Origin: Sulfurovum sp. TSL1
GTDB lineage: Bacteria > Campylobacterota > Campylobacteria > Campylobacterales > Sulfurovaceae
DNA: 64,000 nt
Direction: 5' to 3'
NCBI RefSeq assembly: GCF_019972135.1
Contig: NZ_BPFI01000001.1
Location: 355,106-419,105 of the forward strand
A program made the position numbers and the translations under genes. Under the pieces are notes generated by a model. It saw only the letters and a program-made list of their open reading frames with translations. It was not told the origin of the DNA and made no database searches. This document shows positions 46,666 through 55,326 of this stretch, one piece after another (the stretch's first letter is position 1; each line of letters opens with the position of its first letter).

Positions 46666-46677
46666 CTCTCTTGTTTC
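46650..46677 (+). terminator. Hairpin at the end of the Tyr-rich gene
   Basis: Twelve-position stem (46650-46661 with 46666-46677) with one T/T mismatch around an ATAG loop; it overlaps the stop codon at 46663-46665. The sequence after it is AAATTGAATTT, so the T-run is poor. Confidence 0.5.
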
Positions 46678-46886
46678 AAATTGAATTTAAAGACGTTGAT
46701 TCACACTATTCTAAATAAGTTTAAATAACTATCTTATTAGAAGAGGATCAAAAATCCCTACTTGAAAATCGGCATTCCTTTTGTTGATTTTTTCTTCTAC
46801 TCTCAAGAATGAAAACCCTTTCTACACACACATTACACCTACTGTTACTATACTTTTAACATAAGAATGTTCATAAAGGATAGAAA

Positions 46887-47102
46887 ATGGATTTTATCGG
46901 ACATGGTTGGGGTATGGGTTTTGGTATGTGGTTTTTACCGGTATTGCTGATCATCATTGTCATCTATTTTTTAAAAGATAACAGTAAAAATGAAGAAAAA
47001 CACTCTTCTGCACAGGATATACTTGATAAACGCTATGCCGGTGGAGAGATAGATACAGAGGAGTATAAAGAAAAGAGTGATGTCCTCAAAAAAAGAAAAT
47101 GA
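46887..47102 (+). CDS. Small SHOCT-domain membrane protein
   Basis: A 71-residue protein. One transmembrane helix (about residues 13-30, FLPVLLIIIVIYFL) follows a Gly/Met-rich start (GHGWGMGFGMWF). The C-terminal ~28 residues (LDKRYAGGEIDTEEYKEK) form a SHOCT module, a short helical domain found at the ends of many small membrane proteins. AAAGGAT lies ahead of the start. The role is unknown. Confidence 0.8.
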   Translation: MDFIGHGWGMGFGMWFLPVLLIIIVIYFLKDNSKNEEKHSSAQDILDKRYAGGEIDTEEYKEKSDVLKKRK

Positions 47103-47141
47103 CAAATATGACTGTGTGTAGTAAGTGACTGGAGATGTGTG

Positions 47142-48227
47142 ATGGAGAACAAGATGAATTTATTTTCAGAATTAACCATAGGAAAGAGCACTTTAAAAAA
47201 TAGGATCATCATGGCGCCTATGACACGATGTAGAGCGGTAGAGAAGAACTGTGCCAATGATCTTATGGCTACCTATTATGCCCAGAGAGCAAGTGCAGGG
47301 CTTATCATTACTGAGGCATCACAGATATCTCCTTTGGGGGTAGGGTACCGAAATACGCCTGGTATCCATACTGATGCACAGATAGAGGGATGGAAAAAAG
47401 TCACTGCAGCAGTACATGAAAATGGTGGGATCATCTATCTGCAATTATGGCATGTGGGCAGGGTCTCCCATTCCTCTTTCTTAAATGGCCAACTTCCTGT
47501 AGCGCCATCGGCTGTAAAAATTGATGGCAAACATTATACCCCTGAAGGCATGCAGCCATATGAGACACCAAGAGCACTAGAGGTTCATGAGATCAAAGAG
47601 ATCGTAAAAACCTATGCGCAGGCAGCTACGAATGCCATGAAAGCGGGTTTTGATGGCATAGAGATACATGGAGCAAATGGCTACCTGATAGACCAGTTCA
47701 TCAAGGATGGCACCAATAAGAGAACCGATGCGTATGGCGGAGGTATAGAAAACAGAAGCAGATTTCTCTTTGAAGTTGTTTCAGCTGTCTGTGAGGCTAT
47801 AGGCAGTGAGAAAACAGCTCTTAGACTTTCACCCAGCGGTACATTCAACAGTATGACCGATACCGATCCCCATGGAGACTTCACCTATATTTGTAAAAAA
47901 CTGAATGATCATGATCTGGCATATCTACATGTCATTGATGCACTGGATGAAGATATCAGACACGGTGCCAATGTAGTGGAGCTTCAAGCACTTCGAAATG
48001 CATACAAAGGGATATTGATCACCAATGGTGCATACGATAAATCAAGAGGTAACGAAGCCATAGAGAACAATCTTGCAGATGCTGTTGCATACGGTACATT
48101 ATACATTGCAAATCCTGATCTGCCTAGACGTTTTGAAATTGATGCGCCTTTGGCTACAGCGGATCCCCATACATTCTATACACACGATGAGAAAGGGTAT
48201 ACAGACTATAAAAGTTTGGAACGTTAG
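47142..48227 (+). CDS. Old yellow enzyme family NADPH-dependent reductase
   Basis: A 361-residue FMN flavoprotein of the OYE/NemA family, starting at the ATG at 47142 with GGAG seven bases before. Motifs: IMAPMTRCRA (start of the barrel), QLWHVGRVSHSS (about 105-116), GFDGIEIHGANGYLIDQF (about 170-187) and the GAYD/NPDLPRRF segments near the end. It reduces alpha,beta-unsaturated carbonyls, nitro-compounds or N-ethylmaleimide using NAD(P)H. The physiological substrate is unknown. It is preceded by the SHOCT protein and may be co-transcribed. Confidence 0.92.
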   Translation: MENKMNLFSELTIGKSTLKNRIIMAPMTRCRAVEKNCANDLMATYYAQRASAGLIITEASQISPLGVGYRNTPGIHTDAQIEGWKKVTAAVHENGGIIYLQLWHVGRVSHSSFLNGQLPVAPSAVKIDGKHYTPEGMQPYETPRALEVHEIKEIVKTYAQAATNAMKAGFDGIEIHGANGYLIDQFIKDGTNKRTDAYGGGIENRSRFLFEVVSAVCEAIGSEKTALRLSPSGTFNSMTDTDPHGDFTYICKKLNDHDLAYLHVIDALDEDIRHGANVVELQALRNAYKGILITNGAYDKSRGNEAIENNLADAVAYGTLYIANPDLPRRFEIDAPLATADPHTFYTHDEKGYTDYKSLER

Positions 48228-48308
48228 ATATGTTTTCTTCCCTATTAAAGCCTTAAGTCTGTACAGATACAATAATGAATAAACATATACAACTTTAAAG
48301 GGACACTT

Positions 48309-48614
48309 ATGAAAACCATTGGCATCCTTATGTTCGTCATCTTGGCTATCCTTCTTATTTTTACCGGTCGTGAGGATACACAGGAAGTGGATACAACTAC
48401 TACACAAACACCTCAGAAAACCTACCTTGATACCCCGACAAATACCTACAAAAGGCAAGTGGAAGCGCTGAGTATCTCCAACACCCTGCAAAACCCTGTC
48501 AATAGCTATATGGACAGTCGTGTCGATGCGATAGGCAATTCCAGAAAGTCGGTCAATGTGGCTAATAAAAGGATGAAAGAGCAAGATAAGGCCATGGAAG
48601 ATTTCATAAAATAA
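48309..48614 (+). CDS. Small membrane-anchored or exported protein, unknown function
   Basis: A 101-residue protein with one N-terminal hydrophobic helix (ILMFVILAILLIF, residues 6-18), then a Thr-rich linker (TTTTQTPQKTYLDTPTNTYK) and a charged helix ending EQDKAMEDFIK. No family recognised. The start has AAAGGGACACTT upstream. Confidence 0.6.
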   Translation: MKTIGILMFVILAILLIFTGREDTQEVDTTTTQTPQKTYLDTPTNTYKRQVEALSISNTLQNPVNSYMDSRVDAIGNSRKSVNVANKRMKEQDKAMEDFIK

Positions 48615-48677
48615 TATTTAACTTTTTTTTCATATGTATTGTACTCATACCAAACAAATTAAATGATATAATTACTA

Positions 48678-48935
48678 ATGATAAAACTAATTTTATTACT
48701 ATTATCTATTTCATATACATACAGTGCCTACGGATTGATGATACAAGGTACACAAAATGCAACGGCCAAAGATCACAACTTAGGGGGATTTGGACAATTG
48801 CGATATACCTATTATAAAGGTGATATTTATAGACTCGATGGGATCAATAAAACACCTTTTTCATTCAACAGACCTGATCTGAAAAAGCAAGAGACATGTA
48901 TACTCTCTCGTTTAAGAGCTGGATTAAAAGGATGA
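48678..48935 (+). CDS. Short exported protein, possibly a truncated porin start, overlapping the GGDEF/EAL gene
   Basis: An 85-residue frame with a signal-like N-terminus (MIKLILLLLSISYTYSAYG). Residues ~30-48 (LGGFGQLRYTYYKGDIYRL) and the end (LSRLRAGLKG) look like beta-strands from the N-terminus of an outer-membrane porin, so this may be a porin cut short. Its stop TGA overlaps the ATG at 48932 of the large GGDEF/EAL gene (ATGA). That would couple translation, so it may be a real accessory ORF. There is no good Shine-Dalgarno at its own start. Confidence 0.4.
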   Translation: MIKLILLLLSISYTYSAYGLMIQGTQNATAKDHNLGGFGQLRYTYYKGDIYRLDGINKTPFSFNRPDLKKQETCILSRLRAGLKG

Positions 48936-51670
48936 GATTCAATCAAGCAGCTTTATCAAATATTGTTTTAACAATTATCGGGCTTGTTATGATTGTTTTT
49001 TTTAGCCATACTCTACTCAATATCCGTACAGATGCACTTGTCAACGAGAAATATACCAGTGTTGCCAACGATATACAGTTTAAAACCCAATCATACATTG
49101 ATGCGAAAAAAGAGTCTATTTTATTTATTGCACTCTCTCTGGCACAGGATGATCGATACATCAATGCGCTTGCATCATCAGCTAAACCAAATTTTGATCT
49201 GGATACGTTTATAGAAAACCTACGTCTTAATACAGACTATCAAAATGTATGGATACAGGTCTCTGATGAAAAAGGAATAAGTTTATACAGGAGTTGGACC
49301 GACAAAAATGGTGATGATCTTAGTAAAGTGCGTAAAGACATTATCCAAATGATCCATGATCCAAAAGTCAGGTCAACTATAAGTACAGGCATTTATGATA
49401 TGACTTTTAAAGCGATGGTTCCCATACTGAAAGATGGCAAATATATGGGCACTATCGAAGTCATCTCAAAATTTAACTCTATTTCCAGACAATTGTCCAA
49501 TATAGGATATGAATCTGTATTACTTGTCGACAGAGCCTATACGGATCAGATCAAGAGACCTTTCACAAAAATGTTTTTGGATGATTACTATATTGCGAAT
49601 TTAAATGCTTCGGAGTCAAATCGACACTATATTCAGAATTTTGGCATTGAAAAACTATTGCATGACAAAAACACCTATATCATTGATCAAAAGCATAATC
49701 AATTTATCACCAAATATGTACAAAAAGATATCAATGGCAAGGATATGGCATATTTTATTTTATTCTATCCATTAGATAAGATCGATCTAAGTCATATCAA
49801 CTTTTTTCACAATGCGATATTACTTTTTATCTCTTTATTGATCATCGGTATATATCTGGTGTTGCAATTGCTTAGATCCAAACATAAAAAAGAAAAGACC
49901 GATCTGAAGAATCAACTCTTATCAAAAGAGATTGAAGAGAAAAATAATGAATTGGAAGAACAACATGACTTTTTACAGAAAGTGATTAATGGTATAGACC
50001 AATCTGTTATGGTTATAGATAAAGAATCTAATGTTCTCTTGGCAAATGATGCAGCTAAAAAATTCGATGATAAAAAAATGATAAAAGGGATATCACAACC
50101 TAAATGCTATGAATTATCACATTCTCAAGATCATAGTTATAACTGTGACCAACAACCATGGCCACTTATAGATACATTTGATAAACAAAAAAGTGTACAG
50201 AAGATTCATAAGTATATGACTCCTTCAGGAGAGGATGAGTACATTGAATTAACATCGACACCACTCTATAACAGAGATAATGAACTCTGTGCCGTTGTAG
50301 AATTAGGCCACAATATCACAGAGCACTTGAGAATACAAAAAGTACTTGAAGAACAAAAAGATGAGCTTGATTATCAAGCACATTATGATGCTTTGACCGG
50401 ACTTCCAAATAGAGTACTCTTCTTGGATCGATTAAAGCATTCGATAGATATTGCAAAACGTGACAACAATAAAATTGCATTGATCTTTATCGATCTGGAC
50501 CATTTTAAAGAGATCAATGACTCCATAGGCCATCATGCAGGAGATTACATTCTTAAAAAGTGTGCAAAAAGACTGAAATCTATGTTGAAAAACAGTGATA
50601 CAGTATCAAGGTTCGGAGGTGATGAGTTTACCATTATCCTGGAAAAGATCGATAATGATAATGAGATCGTCGATATCGTACAACGCATGCTTCATAAACT
50701 CCAGGAACCTTACTTTTATGAACACAGAAAATTGTACAGTGGCGCGAGTATCGGGATAAGCATTTATCCGGAAAATGGATACAGCGATCAAGAGTTACTC
50801 AAGAACGCAGATGCGGCTATGTACGAAGCAAAAGAAAAAAGTAGAAATACCTACAGTTTCTATACACAAGCTATGACACAAAAAGCACATGAAAGAGTGG
50901 TTCTGGAGACTAAGCTAAGAGAAGCGCTTATATACAATGCATTTACACTGCATTATCAACCTATCATCAATATGCAAACAAATAAGGTGATAGGATATGA
51001 GGCACTGCTTCGCTGGATAGACTTAGATGGTACTATCATATATCCAGACGCCTTTATATCGATCGTGGAAGAGATAGGACTCATCATTGATATAGGAAAA
51101 TCCATATTAAATAGTGTTTTTTTACAAGCTGTCACATGGAAAAAAATAAATATGCCGTTTGAACGGATATCCATTAATATCTCTGCAAAACAGTTAAAAG
51201 ACCCTGACTTTATACCTTTTATTGAACAACTGCTGAAACATACTGAATGTGCATCTGAATGGATAGAATTTGAGATCATTGAAAGTTTTATCATTGGAGA
51301 TATTGTTGAAGCGATAGATATACTGGAAAAGATCAGAAACATAGGTATCAACATCAGTTTGGACGATTTTGGTACAGGGTATTCATCATTATCCTATCTT
51401 AAAAAACTTCCGATCGACAAACTCAAAATAGACAAATCCTTCATCGATGACATACCCATTGATGAAAATGATATGATGATCACAAAGACCATTATCAATC
51501 TCGCAAAATATATGAATATCGATGTCCTGGCTGAAGGTGTTGAAACCATAGAACAAGAGAAGTTTTTGATAGAAACCGGGTGTAACCTGGCTCAAGGATA
51601 CCTCTACGATAAGCCATTATCAGTCAAAGAGATAAATAAAAAGTGGAATGCTGCTTTAGATGAATTATAA
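48932..51670 (+). CDS. Membrane-bound cyclic-di-GMP enzyme with PAS, GGDEF and EAL domains
   Basis: A 912-residue protein if begun at the ATG at 48932, which overlaps the preceding stop (ATGA); an in-frame ATG at 48896 is also possible. Order: N-terminal helix, a ~250-residue periplasmic Cache-like sensor, a second helix (about residues 300-318), a coiled-coil, a PAS-type domain (about 350-460), GGDEF (RFGGDEFTII, active motif intact; the upstream inhibitory site reads KNSD instead of RxxD) and EAL (YEALLRW, DDFGTGYSS, DKLKIDKSFI). It both looks able to make and to hydrolyse c-di-GMP; the balance is unknown. It ends next to a tRNA remnant. Confidence 0.9.
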   Translation: MRFNQAALSNIVLTIIGLVMIVFFSHTLLNIRTDALVNEKYTSVANDIQFKTQSYIDAKKESILFIALSLAQDDRYINALASSAKPNFDLDTFIENLRLNTDYQNVWIQVSDEKGISLYRSWTDKNGDDLSKVRKDIIQMIHDPKVRSTISTGIYDMTFKAMVPILKDGKYMGTIEVISKFNSISRQLSNIGYESVLLVDRAYTDQIKRPFTKMFLDDYYIANLNASESNRHYIQNFGIEKLLHDKNTYIIDQKHNQFITKYVQKDINGKDMAYFILFYPLDKIDLSHINFFHNAILLFISLLIIGIYLVLQLLRSKHKKEKTDLKNQLLSKEIEEKNNELEEQHDFLQKVINGIDQSVMVIDKESNVLLANDAAKKFDDKKMIKGISQPKCYELSHSQDHSYNCDQQPWPLIDTFDKQKSVQKIHKYMTPSGEDEYIELTSTPLYNRDNELCAVVELGHNITEHLRIQKVLEEQKDELDYQAHYDALTGLPNRVLFLDRLKHSIDIAKRDNNKIALIFIDLDHFKEINDSIGHHAGDYILKKCAKRLKSMLKNSDTVSRFGGDEFTIILEKIDNDNEIVDIVQRMLHKLQEPYFYEHRKLYSGASIGISIYPENGYSDQELLKNADAAMYEAKEKSRNTYSFYTQAMTQKAHERVVLETKLREALIYNAFTLHYQPIINMQTNKVIGYEALLRWIDLDGTIIYPDAFISIVEEIGLIIDIGKSILNSVFLQAVTWKKINMPFERISINISAKQLKDPDFIPFIEQLLKHTECASEWIEFEIIESFIIGDIVEAIDILEKIRNIGINISLDDFGTGYSSLSYLKKLPIDKLKIDKSFIDDIPIDENDMMITKTIINLAKYMNIDVLAEGVETIEQEKFLIETGCNLAQGYLYDKPLSVKEINKKWNAALDEL

Positions 51671-51673
51671 ATT

Positions 51674-51712
51674 TGGTTGCGGAGACCGGATTTGAACTCA
51701 CTACCTTCGGGG
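51674..51712 (-). pseudogene. Remnant of the 3' half of an initiator tRNA
   Basis: Bases 51674-51712 read on the minus strand as a CCA-bearing tRNA 3' end (GAGTTCAAATCCGGTCTCC, then GCAACCA). They resemble the intact tRNA-fMet at 54924-55000, differing by about eight bases and lacking the anticodon arm and 5' half. The T-stem does not pair well, so it is not a working tRNA. It starts three bases after the GGDEF/EAL stop and may be an old attachment-site duplicate. Confidence 0.6.
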
Positions 51713-51843
51713 GGATACATTTTATACCATAAGATTGCGAAGCTGACTTGCCAAATTCCATTATAGCTTTAAATATGGATTTTATTGCACATGTAGTACA
51801 CGCTACTTTAGGATAATTGATATATTGCATAAAAGGATATGTC

Positions 51844-52929
51844 ATGAAAATGTTTTATATTTTCGCAGTGATACTGTTAGTTTCAATAAGTAGTTATGGT
51901 GCTTCGAACCAGAATGCAAGCCAAAACGCACAGAACCCAAATCAAGAAATACTGGACAGACTGAGTGATCTTGAGACAAAAATAGATGACCTAGCTGGTC
52001 CCCAAGTTACAGCAACTTTTTGTATGTCTCAAGATCGTGCAATTAGTTTAGGGGCCGACTGGATACTTCAAATCGATGCAGAGTTTGAAGCTGGTGTTGG
52101 TTGGGCGGAAGTTTTTAGCGGAGAGGGGACATACGAATCAAAGATACCTGCTGGACCTATTCCATCAGAAACAGCTATTAGTGTAGCTGCAAGTAAAGGA
52201 CGGGGTCTCAATGTCTGTGTAGACTTACCTATAAGACTTGGTCCGACAGATACCGCTTTACTTACTGAACTTGCTCAGGATATTAATGTTAATGCTAACG
52301 ATTTTCCTGATCGAGGAAAATTTCAACGTAGGGCTCATCGTCTGCTTAATTACACTAAACTTCGTGTTCCTGGAGTACAAATACGTACAGATGCAGATCC
52401 AGCATTTTCCACTCTTGCTGTTATACAGGAAGAGGAAGAGGGTAGTGATGATGAATTTGACGTGAGTGATACGGCGGTTGAGAATATATTTACTAACGGC
52501 CTCAGAGGAGGGAATGGCCCTTTCGCTGTTTTCAAAAATACAGATATTAAAAACCTGGTTGCTTCTCTTGGTGGATTACCAACAGATATAACTGCAATGA
52601 TAAATGATCCCGAACAGATAATCAACCCGATTTCAGATGCCGTAAATAGTGGAATCGATAACATGGATTGTGCAAGCTTTGGTATTGATACAGGGTTACG
52701 TAATGAAAAGCCGGGACTTAATAAGCTTTGTAACAGACTTGAAGGGCTCCCTGATTACTCGGATATAGAGCGTGTACTTTCCGGTGAACTTATTGGTGAA
52801 CTCTTTTCAGCGTTAGATACTCTTACAATCGGTGATACCGCAGGTAATGTAAAAGATGGTGCACAGAATAGGTTTTGTCAAACTAGAATTGGCCAGCTTC
52901 CAAAATTTGATCAATTTTGTAAGCGATAA
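51844..52929 (+). CDS. Secreted protein of unknown function
   Basis: A 361-residue protein starting at the ATG at 51844 with AAGGA seven bases upstream. It has a signal peptide (FYIFAVILLVSISSYGA), then an Asn/Gln-rich linker and a short coiled-coil (EILDRLSDLETKIDDL). The mature region holds nine cysteines, for example TFCMSQDR, LNVCVDLP and MDCASFG, so disulfides are likely in the periplasm or outside. No known family recognised. Codon use and the lone position behind a tRNA remnant suggest accessory DNA. A hairpin follows its stop. Confidence 0.65.
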   Translation: MKMFYIFAVILLVSISSYGASNQNASQNAQNPNQEILDRLSDLETKIDDLAGPQVTATFCMSQDRAISLGADWILQIDAEFEAGVGWAEVFSGEGTYESKIPAGPIPSETAISVAASKGRGLNVCVDLPIRLGPTDTALLTELAQDINVNANDFPDRGKFQRRAHRLLNYTKLRVPGVQIRTDADPAFSTLAVIQEEEEGSDDEFDVSDTAVENIFTNGLRGGNGPFAVFKNTDIKNLVASLGGLPTDITAMINDPEQIINPISDAVNSGIDNMDCASFGIDTGLRNEKPGLNKLCNRLEGLPDYSDIERVLSGELIGELFSALDTLTIGDTAGNVKDGAQNRFCQTRIGQLPKFDQFCKR

Positions 52930-52956
52930 TAAAGACTAAAAGGATAGAAATAAAAG

Positions 52957-52978
52957 GGGATGGAATCACTTCCGTCCC
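52957..52978 (+). terminator. Hairpin after the secreted-protein gene
   Basis: A nine-position stem, GGGATGGAA with TTCCGTCCC (one G-T wobble), around a TCAC loop, 28 bases after the stop. The following sequence is ACATAATAATTA without a clear T-run. Confidence 0.55.
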
Positions 52979-53463
52979 ACATAATAATTATAGAAAATCA
53001 CTATTACAGTTCTAATAGAGCTGTTAGCGATGGAAAAGTAAAATGAAAACAATTAAAAGTAAAAGTGTTGTAAGATTATGAAAACGCCAATTCTAACAAT
53101 AAACGCAATTTTACAAATCAAGACCAAGAAGTCTTTATGAATATCTCGCAAAAAAAGATATCAGCTGTTAAACTGTTATTGACAACTGGAAATTATATTA
53201 ACGCTTCTAAAGAATAAGGTCACCCCCCCTCACAGAAAAGGTTTGGCATTTATTTTAAATAGGGATGGTCATGTCCTAGAAATATTAGCCAAAGTTAACT
53301 GATCTAAGAAGACAGCTATAAAAAACGATACTTAACCAAGAGTCCGAGCGGAATTTCTTTGTATTGCTAAGCTATGCTACGACTCATCTAATATACTCAC
53401 AAGAATTCGCTACACAGGCAATACACACTTTCATAATATTCTATAAAAAATAGGAGAATAGTT
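52979..53463. other. Non-coding stretch with decayed reading frames
   Basis: About 485 bases with no gene I can support. Short frames are broken by stops. A segment near 53115-53215 translates, across two frames, to something like SLYEYLAKKDIS and LLLTTGNYINASKE, which could be the relic of a lost gene. This is weak. There is no integrase or transposase. Confidence 0.4.
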
Positions 53464-53598
53464 ATGAAAACATTAAACATTAAAAACATTTTACTTGCTG
53501 GTACTGTAAGTGTAGGTGGAAATGATGATTATGTTTACGATTCGCCAAATAATTATAAAAGGAAAATAAAATGCTTGAAACGATTGCAATTATTCTAA
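53464..53598 (+). pseudogene. Truncated copy of a small lipoprotein leader
   Basis: A 44-residue frame (begins MKTLNIKNILLAGTVSVGG) with an AGGAGAA ribosome site. Its first 18 residues and the preceding ATAGGAGAATA resemble those of the gly-zipper lipoprotein at 54157. After GG it has no lipid cysteine or zipper and its end overlaps the next gene out of frame. It reads as a duplicated and deleted lipoprotein gene. Confidence 0.45.
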
Positions 53599-53720
53599 TT
53601 ATACTTTGGGCTCTTGGACTTGTCAGTGCATATACTATGGGCGGATTCATCCATATTCTTCTAGTCATTGCAATTGTGGTTATTTTGATTCGTGTTATTA
53701 AAGGTCGTCGCATACTTTAA
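53571..53720 (+). CDS. Small lmo0937-family (DUF5670-type) membrane protein
   Basis: A 49-residue protein, below the usual gene-length cut-off. It is almost all hydrophobic: METIAIIL-like start (here MLETIAIILIILWALGL), a GGFIHILLVIAIVVILIRV helix and a basic end (IKGRRIL). This pattern is the one of the lmo0937 family of tiny two-helix membrane proteins linked to envelope stress. AAAAGGAAAA precedes the ATG. Confidence 0.75.
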   Translation: MLETIAIILIILWALGLVSAYTMGGFIHILLVIAIVVILIRVIKGRRIL

Positions 53721-53811
53721 AGAGTCAAAAATAGCTCTGCACAGAAAACATCTGGCTTCTATTTTTTAGTTACTTGTATCTGGCGGAGAATCAAATCGAA
53801 AAGGAAGTAAA

Positions 53812-54033
53812 ATGAATGCAATCAGAATTTTTGGGATCATACTGATCATAGCTGGTGCACTAGGTTTAGCATACAGCAGTTTCAGCTACACTAAGGATAC
53901 AGAGGCGGTCAAGGTGGGACCAGTAGAGATGACCGTAGAAGAAAAACAGACGGTAAATATTCCAGTTTGGGCTGGTACTGGTGCCATAGTATTAGGCAGC
54001 TTGATATTGCTTTTGGGAAACAGACGAAGCTAA
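53812..54033 (+). CDS. DUF3185-family small membrane protein
   Basis: A 73-residue protein with two transmembrane helices (residues ~4-24, IFGIILIIAGALGLAYSSF; and ~50-68, VWAGTGAIVLGSLILLLG) flanking a soluble loop (VKVGPVEMTVEEKQTVNIP). The motif KVGPVEMTVEEK and the WAG...GSLILL end match DUF3185. Function unknown; members often sit with lmo0937-like proteins, as here. AAAAGGAAG precedes the ATG. Confidence 0.8.
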   Translation: MNAIRIFGIILIIAGALGLAYSSFSYTKDTEAVKVGPVEMTVEEKQTVNIPVWAGTGAIVLGSLILLLGNRRS

Positions 54034-54040
54034 ATAGAGT

Positions 54041-54090
54041 ATTTTGGGTAACTAGGTAGATCAGACATTTATTTGAAAGTCACCCAAAAT
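54041..54090 (+). terminator. Long-loop inverted repeat after the DUF3185 gene
   Basis: ATTTTGGGT at 54041-54049 pairs with ACCCAAAAT at 54082-54090; three more bases, ACT and AGT, can pair after one mismatch. The loop is about 25 bases. It may end the transcript or be an operator; neither is certain. Confidence 0.3.
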
Positions 54091-54156
54091 AAAACAAACT
54101 TATTACATAATAATTTATGATATAATAAGTTTATCTAAAGAAATAGGAGAATAATA

Positions 54157-54375
54157 ATGAAAAATATAAACGTTAAAAAGATGTTAGTTGCTATTTCAGT
54201 TGCAGGGTTGATCTCTGGATGTGCTCAGCCCGGCCCAAAAACACAAAAAGGTGCTCTGATCGGAGCCGGTACCGGAGCAGTGGTTGGTGCAGTATCTGGA
54301 GGTTCTGTACTTAAATCAGCAGCCGTCGGTACAGCCATAGGTGCAGGTGTTGGATATTACGAAGACACAAAATAA
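54157..54375 (+). CDS. Glycine-zipper lipoprotein
   Basis: A 72-residue lipoprotein. The lipobox is in GLISGC (lipid cysteine at residue 22), then a glycine-zipper segment (GALIGAGTGAVVGAVSGG, about 32-49, and VGTAIGAGVGYY near the end). Such OsmB/YMGG-type proteins insert in the outer membrane or periplasm and often respond to envelope stress. AGGAGAATAATA precedes the start, as in the truncated copy upstream at 53464. Confidence 0.8.
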   Translation: MKNINVKKMLVAISVAGLISGCAQPGPKTQKGALIGAGTGAVVGAVSGGSVLKSAAVGTAIGAGVGYYEDTK

Positions 54376-54775
54376 GATAAACACCCGTAAAAAGTGTAAA
54401 ATTAGACCTCTGTCTAATTCAGCCTTTAGTTGACTCATTACAAAGCCCTACATAGAGAGACATTCTGACCATTTTGGGAGTGTAGTGAGTCAAGAAATGC
54501 GTCAAGCATATGACTTTTTTTCATCTTCATCTCTTGTATTTCACCCATTCTAACAATAAACATGATTTTCTAAATGTAGTGTGAACGAGGGGATTAATCG
54601 AATATTGGCTATCCTTTTTCACTACGATAAAGATGTGACAACTCAAGAATATACTATGCATTTGCAAATACAGTTGCAACACAATTCGCTTAAGTTTTAG
54701 CTGCTTGATCAAGGTGAAATTACACATGTGATTAGAATTGGCGATTAATTTAACGATGTAGTAGATGCTTATGAT
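54376..54775. other. Intergenic region with one terminator-like hairpin, no gene
   Basis: About 400 bases between the gly-zipper gene and the first initiator tRNA. It contains the hairpin at 54400-54419 and otherwise AT-rich sequence without a supportable reading frame. A possible tRNA-proximal integrase was looked for and not seen. Confidence 0.5.
54400..54419 (+). terminator. Terminator-like hairpin after the gly-zipper gene
   Basis: Perfect 8-bp stem, AATTAGAC with GTCTAATT, around a CTCT loop, 25 bases after the gly-zipper stop. The T-run after it is short (CAGCCTTTAG). Confidence 0.55.
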
Positions 54776-54852
<77 letters not shown>

Positions 54853-54923
54853 ACATTTTGTTGTAGTAAATTGTTTGCTTAAAAAAAGATTCAGGTTAGT
54901 GAAAATATTCAGAAGAAAATAAT

Positions 54924-55000
<77 letters not shown>

Positions 55001-55077
55001 ACAGGAAATCATAAATCTTTACGATTTAATTGGAGTGAGATTGTATCTTGATTTAATTAAACCAAGATTAAATCTTA

Positions 55078-55152
55078 TGGATGGGGTAGAGGGATTCGAA
55101 CCCCCGAATAACGGTACCAAAAACCGTTGCCTTACCGCTTGGCGATACCCCA
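55078..55152 (-). tRNA. tRNA-Gln (UUG)
   Basis: A 75-base tRNA with encoded CCA. Acceptor TGGGGTA pairs with TACCCCA; the anticodon loop TTTTGGT centres on TTG, and the T-arm is GGGGGTTCGAATCCCTC-like. The gene is part of a three-tRNA minus-strand cluster with the two initiator tRNAs. Confidence 0.95.
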
Positions 55153-55265
55153 ATCGATATAAGCTAACTGCTTATGTGGACGGCATTATAGCACCATATA
55201 CTTCACATGTCAAGGGGTTTGAAAGAAAAATTTAAAAAAGTTTCTAAAGTGAAGTACGAGATAGG

Positions 55266-55271
55266 TATAAT
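55266..55271 (+). promoter_or_regulatory. -10 box ahead of ribBA
   Basis: TATAAT in AGGTATAATACG lies 55 bases before the ATG at 55327; a GGAG ribosome site lies between them at about eight bases from the start. Confidence 0.45.
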
Positions 55272-55326
55272 ACGATTCATAATATATACAGTATAAAACA
55301 GTAATAAAAGTTTTTGGAGTAATTGA

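Noticed and set aside
46130-46684. Long reading frames in other frames and on the opposite strand of the Tyr-rich gene
   Set aside because: They come from the biased TAY/GGN codon repeats of the real gene; none has a ribosome site or recognisable domain.
51674-51712. Functional tRNA gene
   Set aside because: The 5' half and the anticodon arm are missing and the T-stem does not pair.
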